Under the pieces are notes generated by a model. That model saw only the letters and a list, made by a program, of their open reading frames with translations, had not been told where the DNA came from and made no database searches. The position numbers were made by a program, and so were the translations under genes. From Acanthacorydalis orientalis (Eukaryota > Arthropoda > Insecta > Megaloptera > Corydalidae): DNA of 64,000 bases. Position 1 is the first letter of the stretch, and each line of letters begins with the position of its first letter. Positions 51,031 to 64,000 of this stretch are shown one piece after another. Location: contig CM068322.1 of assembly GCA_034766995.1 (NCBI GenBank), forward strand, positions 33,455,439 to 33,519,438, given 5' to 3'.

Positions 51031-51889
51031 TGCTTTTATACAAATGGCTATCCGAATAAACTCCATTAAAATAAAAATGATATATGCATAGATCTTTGTG
51101 CGCTCCAACCATCGTCATGTCAGAAAAATCGATTCACCAATCCTGAAATTCATAAAAAATAAATAATTACAGAAGAGTCTTCCTCGAATCATTAATCTCA
51201 GTTTCTTTTGATGCTACTGAAAATTCCATTTGTTTATTGTTGATGTGATTAAATTAGTGATTCCTTTTAACTGGAATTATTTTTTATTGAATTATAATTA
51301 CGTTAGCTTTGTTAGGATTTTATATATTCCGTGAATATTTGTCGAAATTCTGGTATTGTTTCATAGAATTCCTGAAATATAAACTTATTTAAATTAGTAA
51401 ATATGCAAAGAAAATCCAGATAATTCGATTTGTATTTTATTACCATTTTTTTAATGGAATATATTGTTTATGTTTTCATATTAATATTTTTAATGATATT
51501 CCATCTTGATATTTGTTGATCTTCAAATGTTTTCTTTTCGAATTTATAACGAAATAAAATGTATTTTTATTCAAGAATATTTCTCATTGGATTACACCTC
51601 TTTTTAAACTTCTAAAACAGAAACATAAGTGTAAAAAATCAGTTAATTGAATTAATGTTCTATCGACAGTTATTTCTTTAAATTTTTGTCTTTTTATATC
51701 TAATTTTATTAATTTCTCCTCTTGTTACTTGATTTCTCCATTTTAATTTCTTAATTCAATTCCCTTTATAATAAAATTAATATTATTATTCTGAAAATAT
51801 TGTCTGAGATATAAGTATTTAAATTTTCTGAAAGAAATCAATTTAGTTCTATCAGTAAAAAATTAAAAATTAGGTACCTTTAAATTTAT

Positions 51890-53560
51890 ATTTCCAATTC
51901 AAGAAATGTGTAATACTTTTATATATTTTTTTAATATTATTTTTGTCATAAGAGCAATATTTAAATTTTTGAAGTGTTTTCCAAAAGACTAACATCATTT
52001 TTATACAATTTTAAAACAAATTTATTTGGTTTAATAAGAAATAACTTTTAACAAATTCTGGATATTTTCTAGTGAATATTTTGACTGATTTTTAATTCTT
52101 TGTTTACAAAAATCATTATCAATTTGAATCTAAAAAAACGAAATAAATTTACTTAGTATATTTTGAAAAAGTTTTAAAAAAAATTATTATTTTCAATGCA
52201 AGGATTTCGCAGCAATTTCTTCAAAGACTTCTTTTTTTCATCATGATCTTCATTTATTTTCTTATCAAATTTATCTTGAAGGCGACACAAATATCTTGAT
52301 ATTTGGTTGAATCAATTAATAAAAATATAATTAAATTATTTAAATAAATAACAATGTAATTAAAATACTGATATTTAAACAACAGCTTTTTAGAAATACT
52401 GTAATTTATATTTTAGTAATTTTTTCCAAAAGTCTAACAACATTTTTATATAATTTCTAAAACAAATTTATTTGGTTTAATAAGTAATTCTGAATATTTA
52501 AAAAATTCTGAACATTTTCTAGTGAATCTTTTTGACTGATTTTTAATTCTTTGTTTTCAAAAATTATTATCAATTTGAATTTAAAAAAAATACTTCTTAG
52601 TATATTTTGAAAAACGTTTAAAAAAAATTATTATTATTTTCGATGCAAGATTTTCACAGCAATTTCTTCAAAGACTTCTTTTTTTCATCATGATCTTCAT
52701 TTATGTTCTTATCGGATTTATCTTGAAGGCGACAAAGATATCTTGGTATTTGGTTGAATCAATTAATAAAAATATAAATAAATTATTTAAATAAGTAAAA
52801 ATACAATTAAAATACTGATATTTAAACAAGAAATTTCTAGAAATACTGTAATTTATAATTTAGTAATATTTTCCAAAATTCCAATATCATTTTTATACAA
52901 TTTCTGAAACATATTTATTTGGTTTAATAATAAATAATTTTTAAAAAATTCTGAACATTTCCTAGTGAATCTTTTTGACTAATTTTTAATTCTTTGTTTT
53001 CAAAAATTATTATCGATTTGAATCTAAAAAAAGAAATAAATTTACTTCTAAGTATATTGTGAAAAAATATTTAAAAAAATTTATTATTATTTTCAATGCA
53101 TGAATTTCACAGCAATTTCTTCAAAGGCTTCTTTTTTTCATCATGATCTTCATTTATTTTCTTATTGGATTTATCTTGGAGGCGACACAGATATCTTGAT
53201 ATTTCATTGAGTCAATTAATAAAAATATTATTAAATTATTTAAATAAATAAAAATGTAATTAAAATACTGATATTTAAACAAGAGATTTTTAGAAATACT
53301 GTAATGTATATTTTAGTAATATTTTCCAAAAGTCTAACAACATTTGTATACAATTTCTAAAACAAATTTATTTAGTTTAATAAGTAATTCTGAACATTTA
53401 ATAAATTAAAAATTCTGAACATTTAAAAAATTCTGAACATTTTCTAGGGACTCTTTTCGACTGATTTTTAATTCTTTGTTTTCAAAAATTATTATCAATT
53501 TGAATTTTAAAAAAATACGTCTTAGTATATTTTGAAAAACGTTTTAAATCCTAAATAAAT
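51890..53560. repeat. Tandem array of about 3.7 units, period about 450 bp
   Basis: The landmark CAGCAATTTCTTCAAAG recurs at 52210, 52657 and 53110 (spacing 447 and 453). Each unit also has TTTTTTTCATCATGATCTTC, ATCTTGAAGGCGACA and ACAAATTTATTTGGTTTAAT. The first unit is partial. No coding potential. Confidence 0.85.
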
Positions 53561-53689
53561 TTCAAATATTATTATTTCAATTAAGAAATTGAGTTTTTTT
53601 TTGAATGATTGATATTGCAACATTGAAATATTAACAAATGTTTTCTGGCCTAATCATAGATATATTTCAACAGATACAAGTATTTATAT

Positions 53690-54175
53690 TTAATTTTTGA
53701 AGCTTCAATTTTACTGATCGACTTAAAAAATATCTAGATGAGAGAACTGGTAAATTTGTTACTTAAAACAAAACTTTTAAATTATATAGGGAAAGCTCAG
53801 AGGTTAATAAGTATAACTGGTAAAAAAATTGAAATAAAATATTGAAAGGTTTAATAAAAATCATAAATACGAATTTTATCTATTGAAGTTTTTTTTGTCA
53901 TTCATTGGAGAATTAATTAAAAAGATGACTGGATCGGACAAATTATTTCAACTTCAATTTTATTAAAGGAAGAAAGAGGAATTCCTCTGAACCATTTATG
54001 AGTATAAAAAGGAAGGACTGAAGTGACAAATTAGAAAATTTATTAATAAATACGTCTTTTAAAAAAGTATGATATGAAGAAAGAAGAGAAATCTGTTGAA
54101 AAATGATCTCGTTGAATGCTCTCTGATAAAACAAATCGAGTTAATTGTATGCACTAACTGAACTTGAATAACTAA

Positions 54176-54228
<53 letters not shown>

Positions 54229-55030
54229 TGTACAAAACAAACGCAATTTCGGGAATCACACATTAATCAAATAAATTATGTATCAAAGGCGAGTAATACA
54301 TACAAGATTCCAAAACGCGATATCACTTTTATTAGAATCTTAATATGTACATTCTGTTATGAAGCATAATTGATCTGATTACCAAACACACACGGTAATG
54401 ATACGATTTGTACCATTACCCAACAATCCATGGCGAGGGAGTGAAGTTAATTATCAAAACAAAATTAAACTACTTTAAATCGACTAGAAACAAAACTTAA
54501 AAATCAAATAAAAGCTACAATTAAAAAAAATAATAAAACAAACAAAATAAAAATACTACTAATCCAGTAAAAACAAAGCAATACTAATATTAAAAAAATA
54601 AAAAATGAAAGCAAAAAATTAATAATCAAACTAATTAAAATATACAGAAAACTCTAAATTTACTGAATTAACAAATCAAAAAAATCTACTTTAAATTGCA
54701 ACAAACAAAAAAAAGAGATTGAAGTTCTGGGACCTGAAAGAGAAAACAAAGAGAAAAAAAACCATTCATCCAAGGCTCGAAATCCATCGTGGGAGGAATT
54801 AAAGTTAATTATGAAAACAAAATTAAGTTACTTTAAATCGACTAAAAAAAAACAAAAGACAAAAGTTATAATTTAAAAAATAAAAATGAAACAAAATAAA
54901 ACTACTATTAATTCATTAAAAACAAATCAATACTAATGTTAAAAAGATTATAAATAAAAGCAAAAAATTAATAATTAAACTAATTGAAATCTATGAAAAA
55001 CTCTAAATTTACTGAATCGACAAAGTAAAG
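53690..55030. repeat. Degenerate short relative of the 3.4-kb unit
   Basis: It shares with the 3.4-kb unit the segments at 53860-54110, 54130-54380 (ACTGAACTTGAATAACTAAT, CGCAATTTCGGGAATCACAC) and 54420-54720, but lacks its middle part and the GC-rich island. Its own start (GATGAGAGAACTGGTAAA) recurs at 55080, giving a unit of about 1.35 kb. Confidence 0.75.
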
Positions 55031-55986
55031 ATTTAATTTTTGAAGCTTTGATTTTACTGATTGGCTTAAGAAATACCTGGATGAGAGAACTGGTAAACTT
55101 GTTATCTGAAATAAAACTTTTAAATTATGTAGGGGAGGTTCAGAGGTTAATAAGTATTACTGACAAAAATTGAGAAATATTGAAAGGTTTAATAAAAATC
55201 ATAAATGATTTTTATCTACTGAAGTTTTTTTTTGTTATTCATTGGAGGATTAATTAAAAAATAACTGGATCAGACAAATTATTTCAAGTTCAATTTTATT
55301 ATAGGAGGAAAGAAAATGTATTGAAAAGTTTCCAGAGATGAATGACCTCTGAATCATTTATATGTATAAAAAGGAAGCATTGAAGTGACAAATTAGAAAA
55401 TTTATTAATAAATATGTCGTTTGAAAAAGTATTATATGATGAAAGAAGAGAGATTTATTGAAAAATGATTTTTGTTGAGTGATCTCTGATGTATTTATGT
55501 ACATAAAAATAAATTATTGAATCAGAAAATTAGATAAACTAGAAGTGATTGTCGATATAATAGAAGATTGAAAATTTACTAACAAATAACTCTCTACTGA
55601 GATATGGTTTAAAGTTCAATTTTTATGAAGAAGGAGGTTTAATGAAGAATAGTTGTATGTTGAATGATATCTGATCCATTTATGTACATAAAAATAAATT
55701 ATTTAATCAGCAAATCAGAAAATCGTTTAACAGGTTGTCGATGAAGTCGAATCTTAAAATTATAATTAAAAAATACTGTTATCTAAGAAATTGTGCATAG
55801 ATCAATTTCGTGAAAAAAGGAGAAATTTATTGAAAGAAAATTATTTCGGATGTTCTGTCAACTGTAAATATTTATAAAAATAAAATATTGAAAGTAAAAA
55901 TCAGAAAATCAGAAAATCAAAAAACTGATTGTGGTTCCAATAGAAAATTGAAAATCTATAACTTTTCAGTCATAATTAAATCTCAG

Positions 55987-56220
55987 ATGAATAAATTTAC
56001 TGTGAAAAAACCTGTCAGTTCACACAGGGGTAATTATGCTGTTTGTATACTATTTAGCTTGGTGATGATGTTGACAGAACAAAATGTCATTGGGAAGCAA
56101 GAAATTTATATGAGAATCGATCAATACATTTCTACAAAAGATATTCATTGTAATATGAATATTATGTATGATTTTAATGGTGGTATTTTTAGGTGTTGTA
56201 AGAAACTTTTTGAATATTGA
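55987..56220 (+). other. 77-codon open frame in each 3.4-kb unit, possibly a small secreted protein or terminal exon
   Basis: Repeated at 59373-59606 and 62772-63005. It starts MNKFTVKKPV after a splice-acceptor-like TCTCAG, has one hydrophobic stretch (YAVCILFSLVMML) after a basic start, three Cys in the C-terminal half, and AATAAA 8 bases past the stop. The copies are too similar to test for selection, and codon use is as AT-rich as the surroundings, so it may be chance. I recognise no family. Confidence 0.15.
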
Positions 56221-56907
56221 TATGTGCAATAAAAGAAAAATCAAGAAAAGAAACTTATCTAAGGAATTTTAATTGAAATTTTCTGATAGTTTATTGAATG
56301 ATAAAAATTAAAAACATTATCGTTTTAAAAAAGAACTGACAGGAAATAGAAACGGATTAAATATTATCAAAGAAATTAATTGACTGAACTCGAAGTGGAT
56401 TTTTTTGATTGCTGAAATAAAAAGTAATTAGAAAATATATCATTTAAAAAAATAAGAATGTACCTTTTTTACCTAATGAATCCATCGATGGTAGACACTT
56501 TACACTGAATACACTCCGCGAATTTAATCAAAACTAAATTAACCATTTAACCAGAATCCAAAAATATATACAATTTTGTATGAACATATTTGTAAGCAGC
56601 AATTACGATTTTCATAACTCTCCTTCGACCATTAATCAAATCGACAGAAAGCTGAATACATCTAGTATTCATAAAAATCATACATTGCTTGTCTTCTGTT
56701 AATTAGTTTGCCATTTTGATTAAATTATTAGGTTTTATCAGATATCAATGAAATTAGATCTAATTTTTTTTGATCTACTTTATATTGAATGATATTTGAT
56801 CTATTTTCAGATAAATAGATACATTTTTTAGATTTAAAATGTTTACCAGTCTGATAAAACAAATCGAGTTAAATGTATGCACTAACTGAACTTAAATAAC
56901 TAATATG

Positions 56908-56949
<42 letters not shown>

Positions 56950-57489
56950 TGTACTGTAAAACAAAAACGCAATTTCGGGAATCACACATTAACCAAATAA
57001 ATTATGTATCAATGGCGAATAATACATACAAGATTCCAAAACGCGTTATCACTTGTATTAGAATCTTAATATGTACATTCTGTTATGAAGCATAATTGAT
57101 CTGATTACCAAACACACATGGTAGTGATACGATTTGTATCATTACCCCACAATCCATGGCGAGGGAGTGAAGTTAATTATCAAAACAAAATTAAACTACT
57201 TTAAATCAACTAGGAACAAAATTTAAAAATCAAATAAAAGCTATAATTAAAGAAAATAAAACTGAAACAATATAAAACTACTACTAATTCAATAAAAACA
57301 AATCAATACTAATATTAAAAAAAAATAAAAAATGAAAGCAGAAAATTAAAAATCAAACTAATTAAAATCTACAAAAAACACTAAGTTTACTGAATCGACA
57401 AAGCAAAAAATCTACTTTAAATTACAACAAACAAAAAAAGAGATTGAAGTTCTGGGACCTGAAAGAGAAAACATGAAAACAAAAAAACA

Positions 57490-58540
57490 CAATAAGCTAG
57501 GACTCGAAATCGATTTGATCCGAGCCACTCCTACGCTACACCTGCTACAAGGTGAGACGACATATACAACCCGTGAAGCGGATTAATATATGCGTTCCCT
57601 AATCTAAGCTGCACGACGGGCAGCCTTAACTTAACACCTGAAAATCATGTGTGGAAAATCGTGGAGTCGAAGGCTTCAACTTCGCTTTACAGCAATTCAT
57701 CCACCCCGAAAGCTCCGTGCGTCGATTACAAAAACGACAATCGTTCAATATAACATCTCATATATTGAAGACCACCAATTTTGAAATCAACCTAATTTGT
57801 GATTATAAATAATAAGTATTCATCCACGTGCACACATACGGCTGACATCGTTTCAATAACTTGACATTAAAATGAATGTCGAATTATTTAAACATTTTTT
57901 TTAAAACGATATCAGTGAAAACTCACTGAGATAGTAGAGGAAAACACGATGGAAATTGCGTTGCTTTACAGTAAAAAACAATTCTATTTAAAAAACCTGG
58001 TGTCGATTATTTCCTTTACACTGATGATACTTCACCACAATCCGCTCACCGGTCAGCTCTCCATCTCGGACAGGAACCACAGAACACTTAATTGAAACGA
58101 ATACACTATATACTATTTTTAACGGACGGTCGTACGTCCGATCTGACAATCAAAAAGCAAACACTCCCGGGTGCCTCTCCTCCTGCATAGCCTCGGCGGG
58201 CGCGCGCCCGTGCGGGCCACCTGGACAGGAGATCGAGGACGCAATCGAAGACCCGAACGACACTCGGTATTACTTTAAGTACTTTTCGCGCACACACAGA
58301 ATTCGTAAAAAGAACATTTTGTTTTAGACGAATTCGATAACAAATTATTTTTAAAAACGACACGAACGGACGGTTCCGAGTCGTTTTATAAACGCGACCG
58401 GCGACGCGACCGAACCGAGTCGGCATGAGAGACGTCCGAACGGTACGAGGAGAGCTTTTTTTCTAATTTAATCGATCGATCCGTGATCGATTGATTGAAT
58501 TAGAAGTCAGCCTGTGTTGTTATAATGAATGACAATGAAT
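57490..58540. promoter_or_regulatory. GC/CpG-rich island in unit A, possible promoter
   Basis: Base composition rises sharply above the flanks. It has a GGGCGCGCGCCC palindrome (58198-58209), many CpG sites, a symmetric TTTATAAA at 58385-58392 usable as a TATA box on either strand, and a hairpin at 58463. On the minus strand a GACCG|GTGAGC donor-like site lies about 330 bases past the TATA, so a non-coding first exon reading left is possible. A 106-codon minus-strand frame (58106-58426) resembles no family I know and is probably incidental. Strand and function are unproven. Confidence 0.4.
58463..58503 (+). repeat. 41-nt hairpin, 19-bp stem and 3-base loop
   Basis: CTAATTTAATCGATCGATC, loop CGT, then GATCGATTGATTGAATTAG. 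The DNA arms have two mismatches. As + strand RNA both become G-U pairs, so all 19 positions pair; as minus strand RNA they are A-C mismatches. The same hairpin is at 61862-61902. Confidence 0.6.
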
Positions 58541-58834
58541 CCTTTAAAAATCATGAATATAAATTTTATCTATTGAAGTTTTTTTTAGTCATTCATTGGT
58601 GAAATAAATTAAAAAATGACTGGATCAGAGGAATAGTTTAAGGTTCAAATGGTTAAAAAGAAGAAAGAGAAATATATTGAAAAATGACCAGTGTTAAATG
58701 ACCTCTGAACCATTTATATGTATAAGAAGAAAATATTGAAGTCAGAAATTTAAAAATCGAGAATGTTATTGTCGATGTAATAAAAATTAGAAATTTTTTT
58801 AAAAAATATGTCATTCGAAAAATTATTATATGAT

Positions 58835-60287
58835 GAAAGAAGAGAAATTTATTGAAAAATGATTTTTGTTGAGTGATCTCTGATATATTTATGTACATAA
58901 AAATAAATTATTGAATCAGAAAATTAGATAAACTAGAAGTGATTGTCGATATAATAGAAGATTGAAAATTTACTAACAAATAACTCTCTACTGAGATATA
59001 GTTTAAAGTTCAATTTTTATGAAGAAGGAGGTTTAATGAAGAATAGTTGTATGTTGAATGATATCTGATCCATTTATGTACATAAAAATAAATTATTTAA
59101 TCAGCAAATCAGAAAATCGTTTAACAGGTTGTCGATGAAGTCGAATCTTAAAATTATAATTAAAAAATACTGTTATCTAAGAAATTGTTCATAGATCAAT
59201 TTCGTGAAAAAAGGAGAAATTTATTGAAAGAAAATTATTTCGGATGTTCTGTCAACTGTAAATATTTATAAAAATAAAATATTGAAAGTAAAAATCAGAA
59301 AATCAAAAAACTGATTGTGGTTCCAATAGAAAATTGAAAATCTATAACTTTTCAGTCATAATTAAATCTCAGATGAATAAATTTACTGTGAAAAAACCTG
59401 TCAGTTCACACAGGGGTAATTATGCTGTTTGTATACTATTTAGCTTGGTGATGATGTTGACAGAACAAAATGTCATTGGGAAGCAAGAAATTTATATGAG
59501 AATCGATCAATACATTTCTACAAAAGATATTCATTGTAATATGAATATTATGTATGATTTTAATGGTGGTATTTTTAGGTGTTGTAAGAAACTTTTTGAA
59601 TATTGATATGTGCAATAAAAGAAAAATCAAGAAAAGAAACTTATCTAAGGAATTTTAATTGAAATTTTCTGATAGTTTATTGAATGATAAAAATTAAAAA
59701 CATTATCGCTTTAAAAAAGAACTGACAGGAAATTGAAACGGATTAAATATTATCAAAGAAATTAATTGACTGAACTCGAAGTGGATTTTTTTGATTGCTG
59801 AAATAAAAAGTAATTAGAAAATATATCATTTAAAAAAATAAGAATGTACCTTTTTTACCTAATGAATCCATCGATGGTAGACACTTTACACTGAATACAC
59901 TCCGCGAATTTAATCAAAACTAAATTAACCATTTAACCAGAATCCAAAAATATATACAATTTTGTATGAACATATTTGTAAGCAGCAATTACGATTTTCA
60001 TAACTCTCCTTCGACCATTAATCAAATCGACAGAAAGCTGAATACATCTAGTATTCATAAAAATCATACATTGTTTGTCTTCTGTTAATTAGTTTGCCAT
60101 TTTGATTAAATTATTAGGTTTTATCAGATATCAATGAAATTAGATCTAATTTTTTTGATCTACTTTATATTGAATGATATTTGATCTATTTTCAGATAAA
60201 TAGATACATTTTTTAGATTTAAAATGTTTACCAGTCTGATAAAACAAATCGAGTTAAATGTATGCACTAACTGAACTTAAATAACTA

Positions 60288-60348
<61 letters not shown>

Positions 60349-62233
60349 TGTACTGTAAAACAAAAACGCAATTTCGGGAATCACACATTAACCAAATAAA
60401 TTATGTATCAATGGCGAATAATACATACAAGATTCCAAAACGCGTTATCACTTGTATTAGAATCTTAATATGTACATTCTGTTATGAAGCATAATTGATC
60501 TGATTACCAAACACACATGGTAGTGATACGATTTGTATCATTACCCCACAATCCATGGCGAGGGAGTGAAGTTAATTATCAAAACAAAATTAAACTACTT
60601 TAAATCAACTAGGAACAAAATTTAAAAATCAAATAAAAGCTATAATTAAAGAAAATAAAACTGAAACAATATAAAACTACTACTAATTCAATAAAAACAA
60701 ATCAATACTAATATTAAAAAAAAATAAAAAATGAAAGCAGAAAATTAAAAATCAAACTAATTAAAATCTACAAAAAACACTAAGTTTACTGAATCGACAA
60801 AGCAAAAAATCTACTTTAAATTACAACAAACAAAAAAAGAGATTGAAGTTCTGGGACCTGAAAGAGAAAACATGAAAACAAAAAAACACAATAAGCTAGG
60901 ACTCGAAATCGATTTGATCCGAGCCACTCCTACGCTACACCTGCTACAAGGTGAGACGACATATACAACCCGTGAAGCGGATTAATATATGCGTTCCCTA
61001 ATCTAAGCTGCACGACGGGCAGCCTTAACTTAACACCTGAAAATCATGTGTGGAAAATCGTGGAGTCGAAGGCTTCAACTTCGCTTTACAGCAATTCATC
61101 CACCCCGAAAGCTCCGTGCGTCGATTACAAAAACGACAATCGTTCAATATAACATCTCATATATTGAAGACCACCAATTTTGAAATCAACCTAATTTGTG
61201 ATTATAAATAATAAGTATTCATCCACGTGCACACATACGGCTGACATCGTTTCAATAACTTGACATTAAAATGAATGTCGAATTATTTAAACATTTTTTT
61301 TAAAACGATATCAGTGAAAACTCACTGAGATAGTAGAGGAAAACACGATGGAAATTGCGTTGCTTTACAGTAAAAAACAATTCTATTTAAAAAACCTGGT
61401 GTCGATTATTTCCTTTACACTGATGATACTTCACCACAATCCGCTCACCGGTCAGCTCTCCATCTCGGACAGGAACCACAGAACACTTAATTGAAACGAA
61501 TACACTATATACTATTTTTAACGGACGGTCGTACGTCCGATCTGACAATCAAAAAGCAAACACTCCCGGGTGCCTCTCCTCCTGCATAGCCTCGGCGGGC
61601 GCGCGCCCGTGCGGGCCACCTGGACAGGAGATCGAGGACGCAATCGAAGACCCGAACGACACTCGGTATTACTTTAAGTACTTTTCGCGCACACACAGAA
61701 TTCGTAAAAAGAACATTTTGTTTTAGACGAATTCGATAACAAATTATTTTTAAAAACGACACGAACGGACGGTTCCGAGTCGTTTTATAAACGCGACCGG
61801 CGACGCGACCGAACCGAGTCGGCATGAGAGACGTCCGAACGGTACGAGGAGAGCTTTTTTTCTAATTTAATCGATCGATCCGTGATCGATTGATTGAATT
61901 AGAAGTCAGCCTGTGTTGTTATAATGAATGACAATGAATCCTTTAAAAATCATGAATATAAATTTTATCTATTGAAGTTTTTTTTAGTCATTCATTGGTG
62001 AAATAAATTAAAAAATGACTGGATCAGAGGAATAGTTTAAGGTTCAAATGGTTAAAAAGAAGAAAGAGAAATATATTGAAAAATGACCAGTGTTAAATGA
62101 CCTCTGAACCATTTATATGTATAAGAAGAAAATATTGAAGTCAGAAATTTAAAAATCGAGAATGTTATTGTCGATGTAATAAAAATTAGAAATTTTTTTA
62201 AAAAATATGTCATTCGAAAAATTATTATATGAT
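58835..62233. repeat. 3.4-kb tandem unit, copy B (3399 bp)
   Basis: Shares with copy C several variants absent from A (ATTATCGCTTT, GGAAATTGAAACGG, CATTGTTTGTC, loss of the 8-base repeat), so B and C are closer to each other. The 77-codon frame is at 59373-59606. Confidence 0.93.
60889..61939. promoter_or_regulatory. GC/CpG-rich island in unit B
   Basis: Copy of the island at 57490-58540, shifted by 3399 and apparently unchanged, including the TTTATAAA core at 61784-61791 and the minus-strand 106-codon frame. Confidence 0.4.
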
Positions 62234-63691
62234 GAAAGAAGAGAAATTTATTGAAAAATGATTTTTGTTGAGTGATCTCTGATATATTTATGTACATAAA
62301 AATAAATTATTGAATCAGAAAATTAGATAAACTAGAAGTGATTGTCGATATAATAGAAGATTGAAAATTTATTAACAAATAACTCTCTACTGAGATATGG
62401 TTTAAAGTTCAATTTTTATGAAGAAGGAGGTTTAATGAAGAATAGTTGTATGTTGAATGATATCTGATCCATTTATGTACATAAAAATAAATTATTTAAT
62501 CAGCAAATCAGAAAAGCGTTTAACAGGTTGTCGATGAAGTCGAATCTTAAAATTATAATTAAAAAATACTGTTATCTAAGAAATTGTGCATAGATCAATT
62601 TCGTGAAAAAAGGAGAAATTTATTGAAAGAAAATTATTTCGGATGTTCTGTCAACTGTAAATATTTATAAAAATAAAATATTGAAAGTAAAAATCAGAAA
62701 ATCAAAAAACTGATTGTGGTTGTAATAGAAAATTGAAAATCTATAACTTTTCAGTCATAATTAAATCTCAGATGAATAAATTTACTGTGAAAAAACCTGT
62801 CAGTTCACACAGGGGTAATTATGCTGTTTGTATACTATTTAGCTTGGTGATGATGTTGACAGAACAAAATGTCATTGGGAAGCAAGAAATTTATATGAGA
62901 ATCGATCAATACATTTCTACAAAAGATATTCATTGTAATATGAATATTATGTATGATTTTAATGGTGGTATTTTTAGGTGTTGTAAGAAACTTTTTGAAT
63001 ATTGATATGTGCAATAAAAGAAAAATCAAGAAAAGAAACTTATCTAAGGAATTTTAATTGAAATTTTCTGATAGTTTATTGAATGATAAAAATTAAAAAC
63101 ATTATCGCTTTAAAAAAGAACTGACAGGAAATTGAAACGGATTAAATATTATCAAAGAAATTAATTGACTGAACTCGAAGTGGATTTTTTTGATTGCTGA
63201 AATAAAAAGTAATTAGAAAATATATCATTTAAAAAAATAAGAATGTACCTTTTTTACCTAATGAATCCATCGATGGTAGACACTTTACACTGAATACACT
63301 CCGCGAATTTAATCAAAACTAAATTAACCATTTAACCAGAATCCAAAAATATATACAATTTTGTATGAACATATTTGTAAGCAGCAATTACGATTTTCAT
63401 AACTCTCCTTCGACCATTAATCAAATCGACAGAAAGCTGAATACATCTAGTATTCATAAAAATCATACATTGTTTGTCTTCTGTTAATTAGTTTGCCATT
63501 TTGATTAAATTATTAGGTTTTATCAGATATCAATGAAATTAGATCTAATTTTTTTGATCTACTTTATATTGAATGATATTTGATCTATTTTCAGATAAAT
63601 AGATACATTTTTTAGATTTAAAATGTTTACCAGTCTGATAAAACAAATCGAGTTAAATGTATGCACTAACTGAACTTAAATAACTAATATG

Positions 63692-63737
<46 letters not shown>

Positions 63738-64000
63738 TGTACTGTAAAACAAAAACGCAATTTCGGGAATCACACATTAACCAAATAAATTATGTATCAA
63801 TGGCGAATAATACATACAAGATTCCAAAACGCGTTATCACTTGTATTAGAATCTTAATATGTACATTCTGTTATGAAGCATAATTGATCTGATTACCAAA
63901 CACACATGGTAGTGATACGATTTGTATCATTACCCCACAATCCATGGCGAGGGAGTGAAGTTAATTATCAAAACAAAATTAAACTACTTTAAATCAACTA
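62234..64000. repeat. 3.4-kb tandem unit, copy C, cut by the window end
   Basis: First 1767 bases of a third unit with private differences such as AGAAAAGCGTTT and GTGGTTGTAATAG. Its 77-codon frame is at 62772-63005. The array continues beyond the window. Confidence 0.92.

Larger units (their letters stand above)
55441..58834. repeat. 3.4-kb tandem unit, copy A (3394 bp)
   Basis: Nearly identical to the next copy throughout. It differs by a few substitutions, one extra 8-base ATCAGAAA repeat near 55906 and (TA)n length near 56910. It contains a 77-codon open frame (55987-56220), a TA tract, an A-rich section and the GC-rich island. Confidence 0.93.

Noticed and set aside
57495..57565. tRNA-derived SINE head on the minus strand of the 3.4-kb unit (GATTTCGAGTCC resembles a B box)
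   Set aside because: The A-box-like TAGCGTAGGAGTGG lies about 28 bases before the B-box-like word, too close for a tRNA-type promoter, and no cloverleaf forms.
58106..58426. 106-codon minus-strand frame in the GC island (also 61505-61825)
   Set aside because: High GC makes stops rare; no domain or family is recognised, and no diverged copy supports selection. Kept only as a note under the island.

Overview
The window is AT-rich eukaryotic nuclear DNA, most likely from an insect. Genes have short exons, GT-AG introns and long introns. Coding DNA is rich in CpG while the rest is strongly A+T. Mariner relics, foldback MITEs, a mini-Helitron and dozens of (TA)n tracts fill the non-coding DNA. 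A hymenopteran would fit, but the sequence does not prove the order.

Two genes are well supported, both on the + strand. (1) A two-pore-domain (K2P/TWiK-like) potassium channel occupies about 3.6-38.4 kb. A long first exon (27730-29539) encodes a disordered, charged N-terminus of about 490 residues, then M1, the cap and the first pore helix. It joins a shared exon (32524-32726; GYG filter and M2) and a last exon (37685-38413; M3, second pore, M4, tail). About 24 kb upstream lies a second, diverged exon for the same cap and first-pore segment (3589-3837). It has the same splice phase and no downstream partner of its own, which suggests alternative promoters or pore exons feeding one common channel body. 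(2) The MAEA (GID/CTLH ubiquitin ligase) orthologue occupies 45157-47499 in seven exons, 395 aa. One of its introns is a textbook AT-AC U12-type intron.

The K2P introns are a graveyard of DNA transposons. They hold two mariner families with internally deleted derivatives and one more degenerate mariner. They also hold a TA-inserting MITE family, a foldback MITE family with about ten copies, and a 244-bp Helitron nested in a mariner with a precise A|T empty site.

From about 49 kb to the window end there is no recognisable gene, but there are tandem duplications at several scales. These are a 1.5-kb-spaced pair, a 450-bp x ~3.7 array, a degenerate 1.3-kb unit, and a near-identical 3.4-kb unit repeated 2.5 times and running off the edge. 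Each complete 3.4-kb unit carries a GC-rich, promoter-like island and a 41-nt hairpin whose only two mismatches become G-U pairs in + strand RNA.
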